This document shows positions 24,580 through 33,434 of a stretch of 36,708 bases of DNA, in pieces (within the stretch, counting starts at the first letter, position 1; each line of letters starts with the position of its first letter). The stretch lies in contig JAAZJL010000074.1 of NCBI GenBank assembly GCA_012800355.1, positions 1-36,708 of the forward strand. The letters are read 5' to 3'. Both the position numbers and the translations under genes were made by a program. This DNA is from Erysipelotrichia bacterium (GTDB taxonomy: Bacteria > Bacillota_I > Bacilli_A > Erysipelotrichales > Erysipelotrichaceae). A model generated the notes under the pieces. It made no database searches and was not told the DNA's origin. It saw only the letters and a list, made by a program, of their open reading frames with translations.

Positions 24580-24588
24580 ATTATAACA
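24580..24588 (-). promoter_or_regulatory. Possible internal promoter of apt
   Basis: The minus strand reads TGTTATAAT, an extended -10, in the 81-base gap between recJ and apt. The -35 is poor. Confidence 0.45.
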
Positions 24589-24631
24589 AATTTTATTAAA
24601 TAATAATATCTGTATATTTTTCTTTTAAATT

Positions 24632-26224
24632 CTATTCAATAATCTCTTTAATCAAGATTTGATAATATACTTTACCTCTAAAAATATTCTCTTGAAGATA
24701 ACCATAAACTTCAATTTTTTCTTGATTTTTATAATTTTCATATCCTTTATTATTAAAACTAATAAAATCTATATCCTTACATCTCCACTTAAGCTGATAT
24801 TCGTTTTTCATTGAAGTATAACTAATTACATTTTCGATAGCAACTTTTAGAAGTGGAAGGTTTCTATCTTGGCCAAAAGGACGAAAAGAAAATAATTCTT
24901 TGATATTATTAATCTTTAAATCATTAACATCAACTTCAATATACTCTTCAATTGCTGCATTATCATAATTCATAAGATTTTCATGTAAGTATGCTTTAAA
25001 AGGTTCTAGCATTTCTTTTTTAATTGTAATACCACAAGCTTGGCTGTGGCCTCCCAAAGCGATTGTGTGCTCTTTAAAACCTTCTAGCATATCAATGATA
25101 TTAATTAACCCATTTGACCTTCCTGAGCCTTTAATTTGCTCTAAAGCATCAGTCATAATAAATGTTAGTTTCTTTGTTTCATCAGCTATTCTAGAAGCAA
25201 TTAAACCTAAAAGTCCTTCATGAAGTTGTGGCAAATATATCAAGTTGAAACTATCATTTTTGTTTATTTGTTGTTTAACCAGATTATTTTGCTCTTTTGA
25301 TAGTTGTAATCTGGTATTATTGACTTCTATTATCTGACTAGCTAATGAGTTAATTTCTTTAATATTATCAGTTAATAAAAATCTAACCACATTATTGACA
25401 TTGGCAATATTAGCCATTCTACCAACAGCATTTATTTTTGGAACTATCTTAAAAGCTACATTTTCCTCATTTATTGGAAAGTTGAACTTATCTAAAGCTA
25501 AGATGTTTTTATATAAGCCTTGATTTAAGAAATCTATACCATCTTTAATAATCTTGACATTAGCTCCCTTTATAGGCATTACATCAGCAATAGTAGCCAC
25601 CATCGCTAACACCGTCATGCTAGGATCTTGTAAATCTAAATAATTTGCAAGTAAATAAACAATACCACTACCACATAAATAATTATAGTCTTCATTCAAT
25701 AATGATGGATGAAGCAAATAATCGCAATTTACTGTTTGAGTAATAATATGATGATCTGTCACTATAGAAATCATTTCTTTTTCTTTAGCAAACTTTAATG
25801 CCTCAGCACTACTTACCCCATTATCGACAGTTATTAAAACTTCATATCCTTTTTGATAAGCCATCTTTAGTTTATCCATTGATAAACCATAACCCTCATC
25901 TAAACGGTTAGGAATATAAAAACCATTTTCTATTTCTAACTTATCTAATATCTTTTTAACAATTGTGGTACCACAAATTCCATCACAATCATAATCTCCA
26001 AAGATAAAAACTTTTTTGTTTTCTTTTTTTATTATCTCTAAACATTCTTTAATTGGTTTAAAAACTTTATCATCCAATTTATACTCTTTTAAAGGATTAA
26101 AAAAGGAAGCAATGTCCTGTTCATCATATTTCATCGCTGATAAAACTTTCGCTAACAAAGAATTGATTGAATAGGTTTCCATCAGTTTTTGATAGTTACT
26201 TATATCAGTTTTTTGATAAATCAT
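24632..26224 (-). CDS. recJ: Single-strand 5'-3' exonuclease RecJ, short form
   Basis: DHH-family exonuclease in recombination and mismatch repair. The 530 residues show VFIFGDYDCDGICGTTIV (motif I with the Asp cluster), VDNGVSS, IVTDHH (DHH motif), MVATIADVMP and the DHHA1 region with GLLGLIASRI, SGRS and ALGGHSQACG. An OB-like region follows to the end. Bacillus RecJ is near 780 residues, so the extra C-terminal region is absent, as in other short Bacillota and Mollicute-like versions. A GGGGAAG ribosome site precedes the ATG, 18 bases after secDF. Confidence 0.93.
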   Translation of the reverse strand: MIYQKTDISNYQKLMETYSINSLLAKVLSAMKYDEQDIASFFNPLKEYKLDDKVFKPIKECLEIIKKENKKVFIFGDYDCDGICGTTIVKKILDKLEIENGFYIPNRLDEGYGLSMDKLKMAYQKGYEVLITVDNGVSSAEALKFAKEKEMISIVTDHHIITQTVNCDYLLHPSLLNEDYNYLCGSGIVYLLANYLDLQDPSMTVLAMVATIADVMPIKGANVKIIKDGIDFLNQGLYKNILALDKFNFPINEENVAFKIVPKINAVGRMANIANVNNVVRFLLTDNIKEINSLASQIIEVNNTRLQLSKEQNNLVKQQINKNDSFNLIYLPQLHEGLLGLIASRIADETKKLTFIMTDALEQIKGSGRSNGLINIIDMLEGFKEHTIALGGHSQACGITIKKEMLEPFKAYLHENLMNYDNAAIEEYIEVDVNDLKINNIKELFSFRPFGQDRNLPLLKVAIENVISYTSMKNEYQLKWRCKDIDFISFNNKGYENYKNQEKIEVYGYLQENIFRGKVYYQILIKEIIE

Positions 26225-26242
26225 ATACTTCCCCTTTTTTTA

Positions 26243-28204
26243 TTAATTTGGATTATTAATACCGAATATTGTTCTTTCTTTTACTTCCTTAGTATTTCTT
26301 TTTTTCTTTTGTTTTGGTCGATTGCTATCTTTTATTGTGTAATCTAGCCATAATTTACAAGCAACAATAACTGCATAAACTAGTGCAACACTTACTAAAA
26401 TAGTATAGCCCATATTTTCAAGTGAAAACACTATTCCAAATATAACTACAGCAAAGATAATAGTTAAAGTTAAGACAACTGTTACTTCATTGAATAAATT
26501 GTTAAATATATCTTCAAAGATACTATTAATTTTATCATCAGTAAGTCTTCCTTTAGCATTTTCATTAAAATCATCTTTAATCTGTGATAAGACAAATCCA
26601 ACTAATGATAGACCAACTGAAGCAAAACTATATACTAAACCAACTGTTTTCTCTGTTGTTTTGCTAAACAGCATCCCACAAGCCATAACAGCAATTATGG
26701 TTATCATCGTTGCAACTGTTAAAATAACTACATCATTGCTTTTATTACGATTCCTTAAATATAATCCACCTATTATTACTGCTATAGCTAAGATTAATAT
26801 ACCAATTAATAATATTTTTAAATAATCAATAACATTAGTAACATATAGTAATGCACCCATTAGAATTAATGCCATTACTACATAGTGGAATTTTGTATTT
26901 AATAAAGTTGAAAAATTAATTGTTTTAACCTCAGCATTTTCTTTATATCCGAAAGCTTTAGCTTCAAAGTAGTATGAATTAATTAAATCAGCTAACATAA
27001 CCTTTTGCCAGCCAACAAAGAAAATTCCTGAACATACCGCAAAAGTCATAACCGCAATTGAATAACCTAAATAATATTGCTTGAATGCTATAAAGCCAAT
27101 AAATCCAGCAATTAGTTGAATTACTAGTCCAACTATAGCATTAACTAAAGTATTTTTATAAGTTGTTTCTAAAGCTGTTGATGTAAGTCTACCAGTATTT
27201 AAAACTGCCACAAAATTATTATTAACATGCAACAAATAAGCTAGACCAACAAATAAACTAACAATAAATAAAGCAATAATATTAGTGTTAAAAATAACAC
27301 CTAAATAAGAAATTGCTACTAAACTACTAATTGTATAACCTAAAATCATCAAAGCACTAACAAATCCCACTAGTTTGTATTTAAACATAAAATATAATGA
27401 AGCTAATACAATACTTACAGCAATACCAGCTAAAACCTTAACATCAGCATTTTCTCCTAAAATTGCTTCAACAGTATTAAAAGATACTTCTGTAATAGGC
27501 GCTTTTAAAGAACCAGCATTTACGGTGGCAACAATATTTTTTGTCACTTCAAAACTATGAGCTGAAGTAATATAAGCATCTGAATCAATAACATTATTTA
27601 CTGCTGCTGCAGCCAAAAATCTAGGACTTGTACTTTCTTGTTCTTTTTCAAATTTATAAGTTTCGTTATAGTCAACCCAAACAACTAGATATTTGCTTGT
27701 TTCAAACATTAGTTGGGTTGTTACTGTTTTAAACTTTTCATTATCAGAAACTAAGATATATAGTAACGACAAATCTTTACTTTCTTCTGTTTTTGATTGT
27801 GATGGAGCAACCATAAACGGTGTATCTTTATCTAAAACGGAAATATCCATAAGCTCTTCATCAGCAGCATTTCTAAAAGAAACAACTCCCATCATGGTTA
27901 AATGTTTTCTAACTATTTCACTATCCTCAATACCTGAATAATTAAGTGTGACAGTTGAACCTTCTATAGTTACTTTAACTTCAGTTGCTCCAAAGTTATA
28001 TAATCTTTTCTCTAAAACTTCAGCAACCTGGTCGATAACTAATTTTTCTTGAGAATCTACTTGATAGATTAATTGAGAACCATTAGCCAATTCAAAGTTT
28101 TTATTAGTAATGGCATTTAACTTGCTACCAAAGACCACAACTAAAACAGCAATCAATACTATACCAATCAATGCTGAAAATAATTTTTTGTTATTTTTTC
28201 TCAT
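26243..28204 (-). CDS. secDF: Divergent, reduced SecDF-type translocase accessory protein
   Basis: Membrane partner of SecYEG that normally uses the proton gradient to pull proteins out. The 653 residues have an N-terminal span (8-26), SecD head features (NGSQLIYQVD 41-50, LEKRLYNFGATEVKVTIEGSTVTL 64-87, pre-span motif APITEVSFNTVEAILG 235-250), a first set of about six spans and a second set. Two departures stand out. The GxxVDAN-type Asp motif of span 4 is replaced by VGLAYLLHVNNN (319-330) and the SecF YSxND motif by VGLSLVGFVLS (530-540). The ~100-residue SecF periplasmic domain is missing between the span at 438-456 and the next at 461-483. The neighbours comN and recJ match the Bacillus secDF locus. 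AGAGG precedes the ATG, which overlaps the upstream gene by 14 bases. Confidence 0.85.
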   Translation of the reverse strand: MRKNNKKLFSALIGIVLIAVLVVVFGSKLNAITNKNFELANGSQLIYQVDSQEKLVIDQVAEVLEKRLYNFGATEVKVTIEGSTVTLNYSGIEDSEIVRKHLTMMGVVSFRNAADEELMDISVLDKDTPFMVAPSQSKTEESKDLSLLYILVSDNEKFKTVTTQLMFETSKYLVVWVDYNETYKFEKEQESTSPRFLAAAAVNNVIDSDAYITSAHSFEVTKNIVATVNAGSLKAPITEVSFNTVEAILGENADVKVLAGIAVSIVLASLYFMFKYKLVGFVSALMILGYTISSLVAISYLGVIFNTNIIALFIVSLFVGLAYLLHVNNNFVAVLNTGRLTSTALETTYKNTLVNAIVGLVIQLIAGFIGFIAFKQYYLGYSIAVMTFAVCSGIFFVGWQKVMLADLINSYYFEAKAFGYKENAEVKTINFSTLLNTKFHYVVMALILMGALLYVTNVIDYLKILLIGILILAIAVIIGGLYLRNRNKSNDVVILTVATMITIIAVMACGMLFSKTTEKTVGLVYSFASVGLSLVGFVLSQIKDDFNENAKGRLTDDKINSIFEDIFNNLFNEVTVVLTLTIIFAVVIFGIVFSLENMGYTILVSVALVYAVIVACKLWLDYTIKDSNRPKQKKKRNTKEVKERTIFGINNPN

Positions 28205-28466
28205 TTCCTAATACCTCTAATTCTTCTTTTAATTCTTCAACACTATTTTCAAGTACATCATCAGAACTAGTTAAACAATCAACAATTTCTTCCACAGTTA
28301 AACTTTTTATATCGTTAGCAATAATGCTCAAATTATCTGGAACATATAATCTCCATTTTTTACTATACAAAACTTTTTTTAGTTGATTAAAAGTTAAACT
28401 ATCTAATGAATTTCTCTTAATCGCCTCAAGTTTTAAGTTTATTAAACAATTAATATATTTTTCCAT
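28191..28466 (-). CDS. Small ComN-like post-transcriptional regulator
   Basis: 91 residues from the ATG at 28466, chosen because AGAGGTG lies 8 bases upstream (an in-frame GTG further upstream overlaps that site). The pattern resembles ComN-type proteins: a helical N-terminus (YINCLINLKLEAIKR), LTFNQLKKVLYSKKWRL and IANDIKSLTVEEIVDCLTS, followed by an acidic tail (about 70-91). In Bacillus comN adjoins secDF, and that position is kept here. The assignment rests on weak similarity plus synteny. It lies 12 bases after mraY and overlaps secDF. Confidence 0.6.
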   Translation of the reverse strand: MEKYINCLINLKLEAIKRNSLDSLTFNQLKKVLYSKKWRLYVPDNLSIIANDIKSLTVEEIVDCLTSSDDVLENSVEELKEELEVLGNEKK

Positions 28467-28478
28467 TACTATCACCTC

Positions 28479-29444
28479 TTACATTAAAGCACCAATTATT
28501 AAGCCAACAATACAACATAAAGCTCCAGCAGCCCAAAATACTCTAACAACTTTAGTTTCAGGCCAGCCACTTAATTCAAAATGATGGTGAAGAGGTGCCA
28601 TTTTAAAGACCCTCTTTTTTCTCGTTTTAAAAGAAACAATTTGAATGATAGAACTTAAAACTTCCACAACAAATACCCCACCAATTAAAACTAAGGCTAC
28701 TTCCTCTTTTGTAACCATGGCAACTGCGGCTAATAGACCTCCAAGGCCTAAAGAACCAGCATCACCCATAAATATTTTTGCTGGATACATATTATATTTT
28801 AAATAACCAAATAATGAACCTATTACGGCACAAAGCAAAATAGCAACAGAATTCATTTCAATACGACAACAGAAATAAATATAAGGAATTAAAGCGAAAA
28901 TTGAAAGTCCAGCACACAAACCATCCAATCCATCTGAAAGATTTACTCCATTTGTTGCTCCAGTAAACATAAAGAATACTAAAACAATATAAAGCCATCC
29001 CACATCTATTCTAATATGAGTAAAAGGAATAATAATTAAACTATTTGTCAATCTGCGATAAGCGATATAAAACACAATTGCTAAAATTGACTGCATTATA
29101 AATTTATGTTTTGCTCTAAGTCCATCATTTTTCTTTTTAACAACTATCAAATAATCATCAATAAATCCGATAACGGCATAACCAACAAAGGCTAAAGCTA
29201 CCACTATAAAATCAATACTAGTAAACGATGAAGGTGAAACTATTAAAGTGGCAAGTAAACTTGTTAAGATAAATACTACTCCGCCCATTGTAGGAGTTCC
29301 TGTTTTGACCAAATGAGATTTAGGGCCTAATTCCCTAATTGATTGACCAAATTTTATTTTATGTAAAAATGGAATAGCAACAGGATAAGCTAATAAAGCT
29401 AATCCAAGCCCAATTCCAAATGCTAATATCATCTTAATTAACAT
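28479..29444 (-). CDS. mraY: Phospho-N-acetylmuramoyl-pentapeptide transferase
   Basis: Transfers phospho-MurNAc-pentapeptide to undecaprenyl phosphate to make lipid I, the first membrane step of peptidoglycan synthesis. The 321 residues have ten spans with the family motifs TPTMGG (about 50-55), GFIDDYLIVVKKKNDGLRAKHKF (Asp-Asp pair about 91-92), NLSDGLDGL, MGDAGSLGLGG and the C-terminal MAPLHHHFELSGW. GGAGG precedes the ATG. It is the last dcw-type gene here; murD, ftsW, murG, ftsA and ftsZ do not follow, and comN-secDF come next. Confidence 0.97.
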   Translation of the reverse strand: MLIKMILAFGIGLGLALLAYPVAIPFLHKIKFGQSIRELGPKSHLVKTGTPTMGGVVFILTSLLATLIVSPSSFTSIDFIVVALAFVGYAVIGFIDDYLIVVKKKNDGLRAKHKFIMQSILAIVFYIAYRRLTNSLIIIPFTHIRIDVGWLYIVLVFFMFTGATNGVNLSDGLDGLCAGLSIFALIPYIYFCCRIEMNSVAILLCAVIGSLFGYLKYNMYPAKIFMGDAGSLGLGGLLAAVAMVTKEEVALVLIGGVFVVEVLSSIIQIVSFKTRKKRVFKMAPLHHHFELSGWPETKVVRVFWAAGALCCIVGLIIGALM

Positions 29445-29467
29445 AAAAAACCTCCATACGCTCAGTA

Positions 29468-29497
29468 ATTATATCATTAATTTGTCTTTAAAGACAA
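29468..29497 (-). promoter_or_regulatory. Promoter of mraY-comN-secDF-recJ overlapping the ftsI hairpin
   Basis: TTGTCT (-35, 29492-29497), an 18-base spacer and TATAAT (-10, 29468-29473) with the TGA extension, minus strand. The -35 lies in the base of the hairpin that follows ftsI, so termination and initiation signals overlap. Confidence 0.6.
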
Positions 29498-29523
29498 TAG
29501 AGAAGCTTTTCACTTCTCTATTG
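29495..29523 (-). terminator. Hairpin overlapping the ftsI stop codon
   Basis: Perfect 11-bp arms, CAATAGAGAAG/CTTCTCTATTG, with a 7-base loop. The ftsI stop codon is in the first arm. No run of T follows (TCTTTAAAG), so it may be a leaky terminator or RNA-stabilising hairpin. Confidence 0.5.
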
Positions 29524-31746
29524 TAGTTGTACTTCTATTGTCATAGTTTTATCTATCTGAGTTCCTTCAGCAAAGTTTTGAGTTTTAACATAGCCATAAC
29601 CTTCAATGGAGACTGAAATACCCGTCATATTCCAAAAGCCAATAACCTCTTTTCTGCTCCATCCTTTCATATTTGGCATTAGTATTATATCTGAATTTGT
29701 CAATACCATAATTCTTTGTCCAGTGATAATTGTTGACCCAACACTAGGATATTGATTTATGACTGTATCACCTTCACCAACAATTAAAACATCTAAATTA
29801 TACTCTTTTGTTTTTTCTAAGACATATTCTAAAGAATGATTGACATAATTATCTAATCCATTTTTTATTACCTCTCTATTGACAATATTTTCATCAATAA
29901 CTTTATTACTGCTTAAACCTAATACAGATGCAACAGTTCTTTCAAGTTCATTGACATAACCAATATTTTGAGCAGAATAAGGATTCCAATCTTGATATGC
30001 AAAATAAATCAAAACTTGTGGATTATCTATTGGCATTGCAATTACCATTGAGTGAATCGTTAAATCTCCATATCCACCTTTAGGTAAAACCACTTCTGCA
30101 GTTCCTGATTTACCCCCAACTTTAACTCCTGGAATTCTATACAAAGAACTATTATGTGATCCCTCATTAACAACTCCTGATAACATATATAGCATTTCTT
30201 TGGCGGTTTGCTCAGTAATTGGAGTACCAACTTCTTCTCTTTGACCTTGATAAATCACCATATTTGTTTCAGGATCAACAATAGATTTAACAATATAAGG
30301 TTTAATCATTGTTCCACCATTACAAAAAGCTGAATAAGCACGCATAATCTGCAAAGCAGTAGCTGACATACCTTGACCAAAAGAAGTTGTAATAATACTA
30401 TATGAACTTCCATAGTCAGCAGAACCAAAGAATGAGCCTTCATCAATACCAAGTGTATTCACTGGTTGATAGAATAAAAACTTATCCATATAATCTATAT
30501 ACACATCTTGATCAATATATTTTTCTAATAAAACCGCACAACCTACATTATGTGACAAAGTAAAAGCTTTAAAAAAAGTTGGATTGTTTGGCTGTGCACC
30601 TCTATAATTATGAATTTCTTGATTTTCCATTACTTTATAAGGACTTCGAGCAATTTTACCGTTTTCATCAGTTCTTACGTAAAATGTTCGACAATCAAAA
30701 GTAGCATCTTTGTCAAAGACTCCTTCATTAATTACAGCGGCATAAATAAAAGATTTAATTGTTGAACCTGGTTCATATGGCAAGGTTGAACAATAATCAT
30801 TATAGTCAAGGATATCCATTTCATTAGCATTAAAGGTAGGATGAGAACCATAACCCAAAATCTCTCCACTTTTAGCATCCATCACAATTGCCCAAGCTTT
30901 TTCAACGTGATTATTAACCTTCATTGTTTTTCCTAAAGCTTCTTCAACTGCTTGTTGAATAATATTATTTAAAGTCAAAGTAATATTATAACCATCAAAA
31001 GCTTTTTCATTACTTATTAACCCTCCAGCAACAGCTGAACCATTTTCGTTATTTATATAATAAGAAGTTGAACCTTCAGTTCCAGTTAATTCCTTATTAA
31101 AAATTCCCTCAATTCCTGAAACACCTACAATTTGAAAATCATTATCCTTTTTTTGTTTTTCAACATAACCTATTAAATGTGAAGCAAATCTTTCGTAAGG
31201 ATAGTACCTTGAAGTAGAACCAATAAATCTAATTCCTGGCAAATTTAAAGCTTCAATTTTTTCTTTTTTACTATAAGAAATATTACTTCCATAATATCCT
31301 ACTTCTACTTGATAATATCCTTTATCTTTTAACGACAATCTTTCCAATAAGTAACTATAGAATTCTGGAGTATCGTTTAAAATAGGCGCTACTAACTGAG
31401 CAGTAAGTTTAGGATCTTTAACATAATCATCAACTAAAACAAGTTCACCATCTTCATTATATTCATATGATTGAACACTATCGCTCAAAACAAAAGCTAT
31501 CTTATAAAAAGTTACATCACCAGCTAAAATATTTCCATCTGCATCATAGATTGTACCTCTTTTTGGATAGATTGTTTTGTTTTTAATAATTACCCCTTCC
31601 AACTTAGAAAAATCTTTGTTAGACATAAAGTTTTTCCCCGTTAAATCGAGCAAAAGGACATTGCCTAATAGTAATGTCCCTGCTAAGAAGATAAGTATGG
31701 AAAGAAAGGATATCTTTGCACTTTGTTTAAATCTTACTTTTTTCAT
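29518..31746 (-). CDS. ftsI: Septal/elongation penicillin-binding protein (class B, FtsI/PBP2x-like) with PASTA domains
   Basis: Transpeptidase that crosslinks septal peptidoglycan. Numbered from the ATG at 31746 (742 residues; a GTG 15 bases upstream is also in frame but overlaps ftsL): membrane anchor (about 12-36), PBP dimer region (RGTIYDADG, SRYYPYERFASHLIGYV), transpeptidase domain with Ser328-TIK (PGSTIKSF), SHN (about 398-400) and KSGTAEV (about 550). The C-terminal ~140 residues form two PASTA repeats (VIGEGDTVINQYPSVGS; MPNMKGWSRKEVIGFW). There is no strong ribosome site; translation is likely coupled to ftsL, which ends 4 bases upstream. Confidence 0.93.
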   Translation of the reverse strand: MKKVRFKQSAKISFLSILIFLAGTLLLGNVLLLDLTGKNFMSNKDFSKLEGVIIKNKTIYPKRGTIYDADGNILAGDVTFYKIAFVLSDSVQSYEYNEDGELVLVDDYVKDPKLTAQLVAPILNDTPEFYSYLLERLSLKDKGYYQVEVGYYGSNISYSKKEKIEALNLPGIRFIGSTSRYYPYERFASHLIGYVEKQKKDNDFQIVGVSGIEGIFNKELTGTEGSTSYYINNENGSAVAGGLISNEKAFDGYNITLTLNNIIQQAVEEALGKTMKVNNHVEKAWAIVMDAKSGEILGYGSHPTFNANEMDILDYNDYCSTLPYEPGSTIKSFIYAAVINEGVFDKDATFDCRTFYVRTDENGKIARSPYKVMENQEIHNYRGAQPNNPTFFKAFTLSHNVGCAVLLEKYIDQDVYIDYMDKFLFYQPVNTLGIDEGSFFGSADYGSSYSIITTSFGQGMSATALQIMRAYSAFCNGGTMIKPYIVKSIVDPETNMVIYQGQREEVGTPITEQTAKEMLYMLSGVVNEGSHNSSLYRIPGVKVGGKSGTAEVVLPKGGYGDLTIHSMVIAMPIDNPQVLIYFAYQDWNPYSAQNIGYVNELERTVASVLGLSSNKVIDENIVNREVIKNGLDNYVNHSLEYVLEKTKEYNLDVLIVGEGDTVINQYPSVGSTIITGQRIMVLTNSDIILMPNMKGWSRKEVIGFWNMTGISVSIEGYGYVKTQNFAEGTQIDKTMTIEVQLQ

Positions 31747-31750
31747 AACA

Positions 31751-32035
31751 TTAATTTGCACTATCGTCTATTGAAACAACTATTGAAGCGCTAGTATTCA
31801 TATCACTATCAACAGTGTCCATAACTCTATTATAGTCTGTTAACTCCTTAACTTGAATAGTTATCGCATCAACTTCTGCTCTCAATGCTTCAATTTTTGT
31901 TTCATTATCTGCAACACGGCTGGCAAGATTAACGTTAAATGAGTGTAAACAAATAGAAACAGCTAAATATACTATTACTGAAACAGCAAATAGCATTGTT
32001 ATAAGATTGTGAATTTTAACTTTTGTTTTTTTCAT
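31751..32035 (-). CDS. ftsL: FtsL-like divisome protein
   Basis: 94-residue bitopic protein: short basic cytoplasmic N-terminus (MKKTKVKIHN), one span (about 11-31) and an extracytoplasmic coiled coil (about 38-70, ASRVADNETKIEALRAEVDA). Sequence similarity in FtsL is always low; the call rests on size, topology and position between rsmH and ftsI. A GAAGG ribosome site precedes the ATG. Confidence 0.85.
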   Translation of the reverse strand: MKKTKVKIHNLITMLFAVSVIVYLAVSICLHSFNVNLASRVADNETKIEALRAEVDAITIQVKELTDYNRVMDTVDSDMNTSASIVVSIDDSAN

Positions 32036-32040
32036 TTTGT

Positions 32041-32970
32041 TTACCTTCTTTCTATTACTCTTAATTTGGCACTTTGTGCTCTTCTATTTTCATCAAGCTC
32101 TTTTTGAGAAGCTGTGATTACTTTCTTGTTTACTAAACGAAATTCACTCTCTGGAATTTCAGTAGATTTTAATGGAATTCTCTTATCAATTGCTGGCGGA
32201 AGTGAAGCTTGTTTAAATATCTTTTTAACAATTTCATCTTCTAGTGAATGAAATGTAATAATTACACATCTTCCTTTGGGTTTTAAAAGCCTTAATGCTT
32301 TTTCTGTTGCAATCTTTAGATTTTCTAATTCATTGTTTACTTCTATCCTTAAAGCTTGAAAGCTCTGTTTAGCAGGATGACCTTTTTTATTCAATACTTT
32401 GGCAGGAAGTGCTGATTTGATTAAATCGACTAATTGTCCAGTAGTTTCAATCGGAGAAACTATCCTTTGCTTCTCTATTGCTCTAGCAATTTCTTTGGCA
32501 AACTTTTCTTCTCCATAATTTCTTAGGATTCTAACCAGATCATTAAACTCATATTCATTTACGATTTGATAAGCATCTAACTTTTGTGATTGATCCATTC
32601 TCATATCTAACCTAGTATCGTAACGATATGAGAACCCTCTTTTAGGATCATCAAATTGTGGAGACGAAACTCCTATATCTAGTAAAATTCCATCTACTTT
32701 TTCAACACCTAACTTAACTAGTTCTTCTTTTATTGTTGAAAAGTTAGCTTTAATAATTGTGTAATTATTAGATATCTTTTTTAATATGACATCTGATTTT
32801 TCTATTGCTTGATTATCAATATCGAAACAATACAAATGGCCACTAGTTAACTTTTTTAAGATTTCACTGCTATGGCCAGCTCTTCCTAATGTTCCATCGA
32901 CATAAATACCATCTTCTTTAATATTTAAGTTTTCGATAGCTTCTTCTAGCAATACACTTTTGTGCTCCAT
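32041..32970 (-). CDS. rsmH: 16S rRNA (cytosine-1402-N4)-methyltransferase RsmH
   Basis: S-adenosylmethionine-dependent methylation of C1402 in 16S rRNA. The 309 residues begin MEHKSVLLEEAIENL and carry the SAM motif YVDGTLGRAGHS, LLDIGVSSPQFDDPKRGFSY, the conserved FQALRIEVNNEL and FHSLED. The start codon shares a base with the mraZ stop (TAATG), so the two are translationally coupled. Length is normal. Confidence 0.97.
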   Translation of the reverse strand: MEHKSVLLEEAIENLNIKEDGIYVDGTLGRAGHSSEILKKLTSGHLYCFDIDNQAIEKSDVILKKISNNYTIIKANFSTIKEELVKLGVEKVDGILLDIGVSSPQFDDPKRGFSYRYDTRLDMRMDQSQKLDAYQIVNEYEFNDLVRILRNYGEEKFAKEIARAIEKQRIVSPIETTGQLVDLIKSALPAKVLNKKGHPAKQSFQALRIEVNNELENLKIATEKALRLLKPKGRCVIITFHSLEDEIVKKIFKQASLPPAIDKRIPLKSTEIPESEFRLVNKKVITASQKELDENRRAQSAKLRVIERR

Positions 32971-33389
32971 TACAAATCCTCAATCATTTCAGCCATATCA
33001 ATATTTTCAATTTGTTGTTCACGATTATCCCAAGCTTCTTTGCTCCATAATTTGATTTCATCCAGCGCTCCAGTAAAGACACATTCCTTTTCCAAGTCAG
33101 CAACCTCAATCAATTCTGTTGGTAGATTAATTCTTCCTTGTGCATCAAAGTTCAATTTATATAATTTGGATAATTTAAAGTCAATTAATAATCTGACAGC
33201 CTTTTTATTTCTATCTAATGAATAAAGTCTTTTCTCTTCAATTTCCCAAGTTTGTTGAGAAAAAATCGATAAACAACCATCAACATGTCTAGTTACTACA
33301 GCAATATCTCCTAACTCATTACGAAACTTCGCTGGAACAGCGATTCTCCCTTTTGCATCTAAGTTGTGTTGATATTGACCTGAAAACAT
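32970..33389 (-). CDS. mraZ: MraZ transcription regulator
   Basis: AbrB-like, ring-forming DNA-binding repressor of its own division cluster. The 139 residues start at the ATG at 33389 (MFSGQYQHNLDAKGRIAVPAK), with AAGGTGGGG upstream; the in-frame upstream ATG is too close to the promoter. Two tandem AbrB-type halves are visible, each with the DAKGR/DAQGRI-NLP motif (NLDAKGRIAVP; NFDAQGRINLP). It heads rsmH-ftsL-ftsI-mraY. Confidence 0.95.
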   Translation of the reverse strand: MFSGQYQHNLDAKGRIAVPAKFRNELGDIAVVTRHVDGCLSIFSQQTWEIEEKRLYSLDRNKKAVRLLIDFKLSKLYKLNFDAQGRINLPTELIEVADLEKECVFTGALDEIKLWSKEAWDNREQQIENIDMAEMIEDL

Positions 33390-33399
33390 CGATTTTTCC

Positions 33400-33433
33400 C
33401 CACCTTTCCACATTTAATGGGTTTTTTCACCAC
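33400..33433 (-). promoter_or_regulatory. Possible MraZ operator boxes
   Basis: Three GTGG elements on the minus strand (33430-33433, 33408-33411, 33400-33403) lie between the mraZ -10 and its start codon. MraZ is known to bind direct GTGG-type repeats in this position. Spacing here (22 and 8 bases between starts) is irregular, and the last element is also the ribosome site, so this is tentative. Confidence 0.35.
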
Positions 33434-33434
33434 C

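Noticed and set aside
26490-26825. Plus-strand frame of 111 codons opposite secDF
   Set aside because: Shadow of the hydrophobic SecDF coding strand, no independent support.
26243-28204. secDF as a frameshifted pseudogene
   Set aside because: The frame is open over 653 codons, the spans are regular, and start and overlap with neighbours are intact; loss of motifs looks evolved, not broken.
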